Assembly: GCA_025454275.1 (NCBI GenBank)
Contig: JALOOS010000094.1
Location: forward strand, 1-6,640
Direction: 5' to 3'
DNA from: Desulfobacterales bacterium
GTDB taxonomy: Bacteria > Desulfobacterota > Desulfobacteria > Desulfobacterales > SpSt-501
Length of the DNA: 6,640 nucleotides
A program made the translations under genes and the position numbers. Within the stretch, counting starts at the first letter, position 1; each line of letters opens with the position of its first letter. The notes beneath the pieces were generated by a model, which was not told the origin of the DNA, searched no databases, and worked only from the letters and a program-made list of their open reading frames with translations. Positions 1 to 6,640 of this stretch are shown one piece after another.

Positions 1-165
1 CGCCATGTAATCGCGCGAGAGGACGCACTCCTTGGCCGCCTTGGCCTTGTCCGTGAGCTTGATCTCGGGCGGCGGCACCGCCCGGCCCCGGTTGTACCAA
101 AAGGGGAACAGGACGATGACCAGGAAGATGACGACGCCAGTGACGATCAGATTCTTATCCTTCAT
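1..165 (-). CDS. dsrJ: DsrJ, triheme cytochrome c subunit of DsrMKJOP (N-terminal 55 residues, cut by window edge)
   Basis: This is the start of the periplasmic multiheme cytochrome c of the DsrMKJOP complex, which is held to the membrane by an uncleaved N-terminal helix. The visible 55 residues begin MKDKNLIVTG. A hydrophobic segment at about residues 7-23 is followed by FWYNRG, a proline-rich stretch (PPPE), and a KECVLSRDYM segment. The family normally has three CxxCH heme sites, and all of them would lie beyond the left edge. Cys47 sits where DsrJ proteins have a conserved cysteine, proposed in Allochromatium vinosum as an unusual axial heme ligand; the equivalence here is inferred. The ATG lies inside the end of dsrK (11-bp overlap) and has a strong Shine-Dalgarno 8 nt upstream, which suggests translational coupling. 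Identification rests on this short N-terminus plus its position directly after dsrK. Confidence 0.88.
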   Translation of the reverse strand, partial: MKDKNLIVTGVVIFLVIVLFPFWYNRGRAVPPPEIKLTDKAKAAKECVLSRDYMA

Positions 166-1804
166 CGGTTTCACCCTCCGCTTGCGCCTTCAGCTCCTCG
201 AGGTCCTCGCCCCGCAGGTTGGTGGTGCGCTCGGCTTGGCCGGGCAGGTTCAGGGCATTGGCCACGAGCTCGTGGACCCCCGTGACCTGGACCTCCGGCA
301 CCCAGTAGTCCATCAGGGTCGGCAGCGCCGCGCGGTCGATGGCGCAGACGCAGGCGAGCATGTTGACCCCGTATTTCTCGTGCACGTGCTTGACGGCGTT
401 GGCCCGCGGCAGCCCCCCGCTCAGGCGCAGCTCCATGTTCTCCCCGGCATTGAGTCCGGCGCCGCTGCCGCAGCAGAAGGTCTGCTCCCGGATCGTGTTG
501 GCCGGCATCTCGTAGAAGTGCTTGCAGACGTTGTTGATCACATACCGCGGCTCCTCGAAGAGCCCCATCCCGCGCGAGGGGTTGCAGGAGTCGTGGTAGG
601 TGACCTTGAGATGGTCGTTGCGGGCGGGATCGAGATCGAGCTTGCCGTTGCGGATCAAATCGGCAGTGAACTCGGTGATGTGCACCATCTTGGTGGACCT
701 GGCCGACTCGAAGCGGGTGCCGGTGATGGGGTTCACGGGCACATCCAGGAAATCGGCCGGGCCGTTCATGGTGTCCATGTACTGGTTGATCACCCGCCAC
801 ATGTGGCCGCACTCGCCGCCCAGGATCCACTTGACCCCCAGGCGCTTCGCCTCGGCGTACATCTTGGCGTTCAGCCGCTTCATCGTCTCGTGCGAGGTGA
901 AGAAGCCGAAGTTGCCGCCCTCCGAGGCGTAGGTGCTCCAGGTGACGTCCAGCCCGTATTTCTCCTCCAAATAGTGGAAGAGCATCATGTAGCCCATGGC
1001 GGTGTAGGTGCCCGGGTCGGCGAAGACGTCCCCGGAGGGGGTGATGAAGAGGATATCCGCCCCCTTCTTCATGTACTTGGGCGCCACCTTGACCCCGGTC
1101 TTCTCCTCGATGTCGTCAACGAAGAAGTCGAGCATGTCCTTGAAGGCGTGGGGCTGGATGCCCAGGTGGTTGCCGTTCATGTAGCAGTTGGAGACCGGGG
1201 TGGCGATCCAGTCGATGTTGAGACCTACCAGGTTCAACAACTCGCGGCCGAAGATGGTGATCTCGGCCGTGTCGATGCCGTAGGGGCAGAAGAGCGAGCA
1301 GCGGCGGCACTCCGAGCACTGGAAGAGGTAATACCACCACTCCTTGAGCACATCGAGAGTGAGGGGCCGGGCGCCGTTCGCCTTGCCGAGGAGCTTGCCC
1401 AGGCGGGTGAAATCGTTGCGGTAGACCGAGCGCAGCAGCTCCGCCCGCAAGACCGGCATGTTCTTGGGGTCCCCGGTGCCGATGAAATAGTGGCACTTGT
1501 CGGCACAGGCCCCGCAGCGCACGCAGATGTCCATGAAGACCTTGACGGAGCGGAACCGCTCCAGGCGCTCCTTGAACCCCTCGTGGATGATCTGCTGCCA
1601 GTTCTCCGGCAGCTTCCAGTCCGCATCGAGCGGGTTCCAGGGCCGCGCGTTGGGCAGCCCCAGCGTCGCGACGCTCTTGGGGTTAGCGGCATAGCAGTAC
1701 ATCCCCTTGCGGATATCGAGCGGGGTCTCCATCCAGTCGACATGCGGGGGCTGGTAATCGATGCGGTCCAGCATTTCCTTGGGAGTGGGTTGCTTCTCGG
1801 CCAT
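155..1804 (-). CDS. dsrK: DsrK, HdrD-like iron-sulfur catalytic subunit of DsrMKJOP
   Basis: DsrK is the cytoplasm-facing iron-sulfur subunit, related to heterodisulfide reductase HdrD/HmcF. It is thought to reduce the trisulfide form of DsrC with electrons from DsrM. The 549-aa product has two [4Fe-4S] motifs: C94-x2-C97-x2-C100-x3-C104 and C163-x2-C166-x2-C169-x3-C173. The C-terminal half carries the cysteine-rich CCG-type site expected to hold the non-cubane catalytic cluster: ECGH (C332), YHDSCNPSRG (C407), FCCGSG (C444, C445) and ACVC (C485, C487). No membrane helix is evident. Length and motif order fit full-length DsrK. The ATG has AAGGAG 6 nt upstream, overlapping the dsrM stop, and dsrM ends 3 bp earlier. 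The next gene is dsrJ with no dsrL between, which favours a reductive (sulfate or sulfite reducing) lineage. Other HdrD-like proteins are less likely given the dsrM and dsrJ neighbours. Confidence 0.96.
   Translation of the reverse strand: MAEKQPTPKEMLDRIDYQPPHVDWMETPLDIRKGMYCYAANPKSVATLGLPNARPWNPLDADWKLPENWQQIIHEGFKERLERFRSVKVFMDICVRCGACADKCHYFIGTGDPKNMPVLRAELLRSVYRNDFTRLGKLLGKANGARPLTLDVLKEWWYYLFQCSECRRCSLFCPYGIDTAEITIFGRELLNLVGLNIDWIATPVSNCYMNGNHLGIQPHAFKDMLDFFVDDIEEKTGVKVAPKYMKKGADILFITPSGDVFADPGTYTAMGYMMLFHYLEEKYGLDVTWSTYASEGGNFGFFTSHETMKRLNAKMYAEAKRLGVKWILGGECGHMWRVINQYMDTMNGPADFLDVPVNPITGTRFESARSTKMVHITEFTADLIRNGKLDLDPARNDHLKVTYHDSCNPSRGMGLFEEPRYVINNVCKHFYEMPANTIREQTFCCGSGAGLNAGENMELRLSGGLPRANAVKHVHEKYGVNMLACVCAIDRAALPTLMDYWVPEVQVTGVHELVANALNLPGQAERTTNLRGEDLEELKAQAEGETDEG
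174..179 (-). promoter_or_regulatory. Shine-Dalgarno of dsrJ, inside the dsrK coding region
   Basis: On the minus strand GGAGGG ends 8 nt before the dsrJ ATG (165-163). It lies wholly within the last codons of dsrK. This fixes the dsrJ start and fits tightly coupled synthesis of the two subunits. Confidence 0.75.
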
Positions 1805-1807
1805 GGG

Positions 1808-2863
1808 CTACTCCTTGTCTGCGTTCGCTTCCGCTGAGGCGTCCAGCGGTTTGTCCACCGGCAGTCCGGCTTCGACCATCTTCTCGCGGAACTCGTCTTC
1901 GTATTCCTGGTAGGTGTGGAGGTGCACCGGGTGGTTCCAGGGGTTGATGTGGCGGTAGGCCCGGGTGTCGGCCCGCAGGTTGCGCGTGGGGCTCAGGAAC
2001 ACCCCCGCCAGGTGCATGAGTTTGCTGTGGGGAAAGTAGGCGAGCAGCACGCACACCAGGAAGAGGTGGATGTAAAACACCGCCCCGATCCCGTCGGGCA
2101 CCGTGGGGCGGAAGGTCACCAGCCCCATGGTCAGCTGCTTGGCGGCGTTGATGTCGACCTTGGTGACATAGCGCATCAGGACCCCGCTGAAGGCGATGCC
2201 GAAGATCAGGAGCAGCGGGAACCAGTCGGAGGCGATCGATATGTAGCGCACCGAGGGGATCAGGACCCGTCGCAGCGCCAGGTAGACCACGGCGGCCAGC
2301 AGCACCAAGCCCGACAGGTAGACCGCCGGCAGGCCGAACTGGATCCCGGGGTAGAGGATTTCCACCCGGAAGAAGCTGTCGATGTTCTCCAGGATCTGAA
2401 TCGGCCAGAGGACCGGCTCCGTGAAAAAGCGGGTGTGGCGGAGGAGCACCGTCAGAAACGCGTAGTGGAAGGCGAGCGCCCCCACCCAGAGGAAAATCTC
2501 CAGCTGGTAGAAGAGGCTGCCCGCCTGCATCTTGGTGCGGGTGTTGCGGAACAGGGAGCGGAAGGTGAGGATCTCGAAGGCCATGCGGCCGACCACCTCC
2601 CATTTGCTCGAGGGGTTGTCGAGCCGGGAGTAGGCGATCCAGGGCAGGGATTTTGCCTGCCCGCCCGTCGTGGGGATGGCGAACGGCACGGCCGAGCGCG
2701 ACCATCCCATCACCCTGCGCACGAACCCGACGGCGAAGAGAAGGACCGCCAGGTACGGGATCACGACGCCGAAAAGCCACTGCAGGCCGATGGAGACCCC
2801 TGCCCAGGCAACCAGGAACAGGACGAACACGGCAACGAAGGCGGTTACATACTTTCTGTTCAT
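1808..2863 (-). CDS. dsrM: DsrM, NarI-like membrane cytochrome b subunit of DsrMKJOP
   Basis: DsrM is the diheme cytochrome b subunit, which exchanges electrons with menaquinol and passes them to DsrK. The 351-aa product is strongly hydrophobic, with likely membrane helices near residues 6-25, 29-49, 124-142, 180-197, 212-230 and 260-277. Between helices 2 and 3 is a soluble loop (about 50-120), and the C-terminal tail (about 290-351) is charged. Candidate heme-binding histidines are H133, H143, H266, H279 and H284; I cannot assign pairs. Length is normal for the family. The chosen ATG has GAGGTG 7 nt upstream (minus strand, 2876-2871). It follows the RsbRD_N gene by 100 bp and precedes dsrK by 3 bp. 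NarI-domain proteins also occur in nitrate reductase and Hdr-type complexes, but the dsrK and dsrJ neighbours settle the name. Confidence 0.94.
   Translation of the reverse strand: MNRKYVTAFVAVFVLFLVAWAGVSIGLQWLFGVVIPYLAVLLFAVGFVRRVMGWSRSAVPFAIPTTGGQAKSLPWIAYSRLDNPSSKWEVVGRMAFEILTFRSLFRNTRTKMQAGSLFYQLEIFLWVGALAFHYAFLTVLLRHTRFFTEPVLWPIQILENIDSFFRVEILYPGIQFGLPAVYLSGLVLLAAVVYLALRRVLIPSVRYISIASDWFPLLLIFGIAFSGVLMRYVTKVDINAAKQLTMGLVTFRPTVPDGIGAVFYIHLFLVCVLLAYFPHSKLMHLAGVFLSPTRNLRADTRAYRHINPWNHPVHLHTYQEYEDEFREKMVEAGLPVDKPLDASAEANADKE
1811..1816 (-). promoter_or_regulatory. Shine-Dalgarno of dsrK overlapping the end of dsrM
   Basis: On the minus strand AAGGAG occupies the last sense codons of dsrM (Lys-Glu) just before its TAG stop. 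The dsrK ATG follows 6 nt later. The arrangement implies translational coupling of dsrM and dsrK. Confidence 0.75.
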
Positions 2864-2887
2864 CGATCAACACCTCGCGTGAATCTT

Positions 2888-2917
2888 CGCTTCGACGGGC
2901 GGCAGCGGATCGAAGCG
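2888..2917. repeat. Perfect 8-bp inverted repeat in the leader of dsrM
   Basis: The arms CGCTTCGA (2888-2895) and TCGAAGCG (2910-2917) are perfectly complementary and separated by 14 nt. They lie in the 100-bp gap between the RsbRD_N gene and dsrM. In the minus-strand RNA the stem would end about 11 nt before the dsrM Shine-Dalgarno. No U-run follows, so it is not a standard intrinsic terminator. It could be an mRNA processing or stability hairpin, a partial attenuator, a protein site, or chance. Confidence 0.5.
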
Positions 2918-2963
2918 TGGTGAAATGGGGTGGGGCTTGATGTCAGCATCTCCGGGATCTGCC

Positions 2964-3497
2964 TCATTCTTTCGGCTCGTTGTCGGTCCCTTCCGCGACC
3001 AGGCCGGCGCGTTTGAACGCGCGAAAGGTGCGGTTGCGCATCTCGTTGGCCTTCAGATCGAGCACCCGCTCCCGGCAGCCCATGTAGATGTCGAACCCAT
3101 CGAGGGCGAAGCGGTCGATGCGCGCCTCGAGGTCGAAAAACTGCCGGGCCATGTCGGCTTCCTGAAGCTCCTTGCGAAAGAGCTCCCGCAGGATCTGCTT
3201 GAGGGCGAAAATGAAGGTGGTCGCCCGGGCCGGAGAAAGGCTCTGGACGGCCCGGATGCGCATGATGGGGTCGAGGCCGGCTTTAATGGCATCGGGCGCC
3301 ATCTCGCCCACCAGTTGATCCATCAGGGTTTCGATCCCCTGGCGCGTGCTGCTGCCGACGGGGTTCGCGAACTGGTCTTTCTGGCTTTTGAGAAAAACGG
3401 CGGTGTCGTGGGGGTAGGCTTGGACGGTGGAGTCGAACCACTTGGAGACGATCGTGGCGCGCTTCTTCTGGATGAGACTGATCAAGGCCTCTGCCAT
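2964..3497 (-). CDS. RsbRD_N-domain protein at the head of the dsrMKJ operon
   Basis: The 177-aa soluble, mostly helical product resembles the RsbT co-antagonist N-terminal domain (RsbRD_N), a globin-like sensory fold found in stressosome-related proteins. Visible marks are an N-terminal helix ending KWFDSTVQAYP (19-29), the motif FANPVGSSTRQG (43-54), LDPIMRIRAVQSLSPA (75-90), FIFALKQILRELF (95-107) and a long C-terminal helix through about residue 163. The protein ends in an acidic tail with no STAS, kinase or DNA-binding domain attached, so it is a stand-alone domain. From general knowledge, such genes often sit just before dsrMKJOP in sulfate reducers; their role is not established. The ATG is the first possible in-frame start after a TGA at about 3537-3539. 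There is no good Shine-Dalgarno at normal distance, so translation may be weak or use another signal. It is followed by dsrM on the same strand and is probably cotranscribed with it. Confidence 0.82.
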   Translation of the reverse strand: MAEALISLIQKKRATIVSKWFDSTVQAYPHDTAVFLKSQKDQFANPVGSSTRQGIETLMDQLVGEMAPDAIKAGLDPIMRIRAVQSLSPARATTFIFALKQILRELFRKELQEADMARQFFDLEARIDRFALDGFDIYMGCRERVLDLKANEMRNRTFRAFKRAGLVAEGTDNEPKE

Positions 3498-3543
3498 ACG
3501 GTGAAGAAACTCAAGCCCTCGTGAAACGTGAGCCGCTCAGGCC

Positions 3544-3559
3544 GACCCGAGGCCGGGTC
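3544..3559. repeat. GC-rich hairpin in the predicted 5' leader of the dsr operon
   Basis: The arms GACCCG (3544-3549) and CGGGTC (3554-3559) enclose a 4-nt loop. The repeat lies between the predicted minus-strand transcription start (about 3580) and the RsbRD_N ATG. It is a stable small stem with no U-run, so it is not a clear terminator. In GC-rich DNA a 6-bp stem can arise by chance. Confidence 0.35.
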
Positions 3560-3586
3560 CGGGGACGGATGGATATCAGAGGATTT

Positions 3587-3615
3587 TCTCTAAACGAGTT
3601 GGCCAAATGTGTCAA
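3587..3615 (-). promoter_or_regulatory. Sigma70-like promoter for the RsbRD_N-dsrMKJ operon
   Basis: On the minus strand a perfect -35 TTGACA (3615-3610) is followed by 17 bp and TAGAGA (3592-3587), a weak -10 with 3 of 6 consensus bases. Transcription would start near 3580, giving a leader of about 80 nt before the RsbRD_N ATG. The perfect -35, ideal spacing and location in a divergent spacer support it. The poor -10 suggests low basal strength or help from an activator. Confidence 0.55.
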
Positions 3616-3629
3616 GCACAATCCGGCCT

Positions 3630-3645
3630 CGAAACAGGCGTTTCG
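3630..3645. repeat. Perfect inverted repeat upstream of the dsr operon promoter
   Basis: CGAAAC (3630-3635) and GTTTCG (3640-3645) are perfect arms with a 4-nt spacer. The site lies 14 bp upstream of the minus-strand -35, a usual place for an activator to bind. No regulator family is recognised from it. Confidence 0.4.
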
Positions 3646-3678
3646 GTGCCTGGGGTCTCCTTAAGAGGACGACCCCAA

Positions 3679-3697
3679 CCGGTAGCGTCTTTACCGG
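3679..3697. repeat. Perfect inverted repeat just upstream of the zinc-ribbon gene promoter
   Basis: CCGGTA (3679-3684) and TACCGG (3692-3697) are perfect 6-bp arms with a 7-nt spacer. They end 2 bp before the proposed plus-strand -35. It may be an operator or a chance dyad. Confidence 0.35.
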
Positions 3698-3699
3698 GC

Positions 3700-3727
3700 T
3701 TGATCGCTCCCGGCGGGGCGGTGTAAT
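3700..3727 (+). promoter_or_regulatory. Candidate sigma70-like promoter of the zinc-ribbon gene, implying a leaderless mRNA
   Basis: TTGATC (3700-3705, 4 of 6 consensus bases), a 16-bp spacer and TGTAAT (3722-3727, 5 of 6) lie directly before the ATG at 3735. Only 7 bp separate the -10 from the start codon, so transcription would begin at or within about 2 nt of the ATG. Confidence 0.45.
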
Positions 3728-3734
3728 AAGGCGC

Positions 3735-4058
3735 ATGATCGATGCCTTCTTCATCATCGGCGGGATCCAGCCCAGGGTCAGGGTGCTGGATGAAAGACCG
3801 GTGCGCTGTCCGAACTGCGGCCTGCACCAGGCCTCCACCCGGCGCGTCGACCACTATCTCAGCCTCTTTTTCATCCCGCTCATCCGGATCAGGAAAGGAG
3901 AGCCTTTTCTCGCCTGCGATCAATGCGGGCAGACCGGCCCCGAGGGGTATCCGAACGCCTCCCGGCCGACGCCGGTACCTCAGCAGCACTGCCGGTCATG
4001 CGACCGGAAACTGCCACCGGACTACGAATTCTGCCCATACTGCGGCCGGCGGCTCTGA
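3735..4058 (+). CDS. Small protein with two zinc ribbons, function unknown
   Basis: The 107-aa product beginning MIDAFFIIGG has four CxxC pairs. C25/C28 and C61/C64 form one ribbon-like unit split by a hydrophobic HYLSLFFIPLI segment (40-50). C86/C89 and C100/C103 form a compact second ribbon near the C-terminus (HCRSCD and FCPYCGRRL). The first unit resembles small zinc-ribbon proteins in which CPNC is followed by a FTLFFIP-like strand and then CxxC; the second is the generic zinc-ribbon seen at protein termini. Zinc binding is inferred, and no catalytic motif is visible. I chose the ATG at 3735 because the protein resembles the family from there. An upstream in-frame ATG at 3609 would add 42 basic, unconserved-looking residues overlapping the divergent promoter. 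There is no strong Shine-Dalgarno (only AAGG, 3 nt before the ATG). The gene is divergent from the dsr operon and 213 bp before clpB. Confidence 0.75.
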   Translation: MIDAFFIIGGIQPRVRVLDERPVRCPNCGLHQASTRRVDHYLSLFFIPLIRIRKGEPFLACDQCGQTGPEGYPNASRPTPVPQQHCRSCDRKLPPDYEFCPYCGRRL

Positions 4059-4175
4059 CCGGAATCGCACTCGACGAAAGCCTGCGTCACGCCGCCCCCC
4101 TTCAGACCCGGCCCCTGGACCCCGCCCGACGCCCGCTGACACGAAGATCGCTGCCAAGCCGTTTCCAATGCTCTC

Positions 4176-4190
4176 ATTACTTTTAGTAAT
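4176..4190. repeat. Perfect AT-rich inverted repeat upstream of the clpB promoter
   Basis: ATTACT (4176-4181) and AGTAAT (4185-4190) are perfect arms with a 3-nt TTT spacer. The repeat is 10 bp upstream of the clpB -35, followed by an A/T tract (4191-4200) that could act as an UP element. It might be a regulator site, or a weak terminator stem for the upstream gene, although no proper T-run follows. Confidence 0.4.
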
Positions 4191-4200
4191 AAAATTTAAT

Positions 4201-4228
4201 TTGACATAAACATTGAGATCCTTAGATT
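4201..4228 (+). promoter_or_regulatory. Sigma70-like promoter of clpB
   Basis: A perfect TTGACA (4201-4206) is followed by 16 bp and TAGATT (4223-4228, 4 of 6 consensus bases). The start of transcription would be near 4235, giving a leader of about 37 nt. The AT-rich sequence just upstream fits an UP element. The match is to the housekeeping sigma, not to the heat-shock sigma32 consensus. Confidence 0.65.
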
Positions 4229-4232
4229 AAGG
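4220..4232. repeat. Short dyad overlapping the clpB -10 element
   Basis: CCTTA (4220-4224) and TAAGG (4228-4232) are perfect 5-bp arms with a 3-nt spacer, covering the whole -10 hexamer. The position is what a repressor operator would need, but the dyad is short and may be chance. Confidence 0.3.
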
Positions 4233-4261
4233 TTCGCAAAAAAGCAGTGAATCATTAGACC

Positions 4262-4267
4262 AGGAGG
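4262..4267 (+). promoter_or_regulatory. Shine-Dalgarno of clpB
   Basis: A full-consensus AGGAGG lies 4 nt before the ATG at 4272. The spacing is slightly short, but the match is perfect and fixes the start. Confidence 0.8.
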
Positions 4268-4271
4268 ATCC

Positions 4272-6640
<2,369 letters not shown>

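Larger units (their letters stand above)
4059..4271. other. Gene-free region before clpB, GC-rich then AT-rich
   Basis: I find no convincing gene here. The first 110 bp are C-rich like the surrounding genome and show no clear rho-independent terminator for the zinc-ribbon gene. From about 4176 to 4245 the sequence becomes strongly AT-rich and holds the clpB promoter and its dyads. I see no CIRCE element (TTAGCACTC-N9-GAGTGCTAA) and no convincing sigma32 -10 (CCCCAT-like). Confidence 0.6.

Noticed and set aside
32..1837. 601-codon open frame on the plus strand opposite dsrK
   Set aside because: It is antisense to a motif-complete dsrK. Its product is a low-complexity mix of V, H, D, L, G and R typical of a shadow frame in GC-rich coding DNA, with no recognisable domain.
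1916..2923. 335-codon plus-strand frame and 396-codon minus-strand frame over dsrM
   Set aside because: Both overlap dsrM, whose membrane helices, Shine-Dalgarno and operon spacing are convincing. The alternative products look like out-of-frame GC-rich translations.
2925..3524. 199-codon plus-strand frame opposite the RsbRD_N gene
   Set aside because: It is the antisense reading of a gene with recognisable family motifs and correct operon placement, with no independent support.
3609..3734. N-terminal extension of the zinc-ribbon protein from the ATG at 3609
   Set aside because: The added 42 residues are basic and unlike the family, the ATG has no Shine-Dalgarno, and the region overlaps the divergent promoter and inverted repeats.
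4176..4200. Rho-independent terminator of the zinc-ribbon gene
   Set aside because: The ATTACT/AGTAAT stem is short and AT-rich, and what follows is a mixed A/T tract and not a T-run. It fits better as a promoter-proximal dyad or UP element.
3742..4209. 155-codon plus-strand frame overlapping the zinc-ribbon gene
   Set aside because: It is a different reading frame of the same DNA, rich in S, P, R and T with no motif, while the chosen frame has four ordered CxxC pairs.

Overview
The window looks like a GC-rich anaerobic bacterium of the Desulfobacterota (former Deltaproteobacteria) that respires sulfur compounds. The main evidence is a minus-strand dsrM-dsrK-dsrJ run encoding the membrane complex DsrMKJOP. 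dsrK is followed directly by dsrJ with no dsrL between them, as in sulfate reducers. Sulfur oxidisers of the Allochromatium type usually place dsrL there. The genus cannot be named from this window.

Minus strand, read from about 3615 down to 1. A sigma70-like promoter (TTGACA, 17 bp, TAGAGA) and a leader of about 80 nt precede a 177-aa RsbRD_N-type protein. After a 100-bp gap containing a perfect 8-bp inverted repeat come dsrM (NarI-like cytochrome b), dsrK (HdrD-like iron-sulfur protein) and the first 55 codons of dsrJ (triheme cytochrome c), which runs off the left edge. dsrM and dsrK are 3 bp apart, and dsrK and dsrJ overlap by 11 bp. These genes are probably one transcript. DsrMKJOP is thought to link the menaquinone pool and periplasmic redox partners to cytoplasmic DsrC-trisulfide reduction, the last step of sulfite reduction.

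Plus strand, 3735 to 4058. A small protein with two zinc ribbons (four CxxC motifs) is divergent from the dsr operon. A plausible promoter places its transcription start at or within 2 nt of the ATG, so the mRNA may be leaderless. The 237-bp divergent spacer also holds several short perfect inverted repeats.

Plus strand, 4059 to 6640. A gene-free stretch changes from GC-rich to strongly AT-rich and carries a good sigma70-type promoter with two small dyads. It leads into clpB, the Hsp100 disaggregase, which is cut by the right edge after 789 codons. clpB is a housekeeping stress gene with no evident link to the dsr genes.

I see no mobile element, CRISPR array, tRNA or rRNA, and no clearly new system. 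The less understood items are the RsbRD_N protein at the head of the dsr operon, the possibly leaderless zinc-ribbon gene and the uncharacterised inverted repeats near the promoters.
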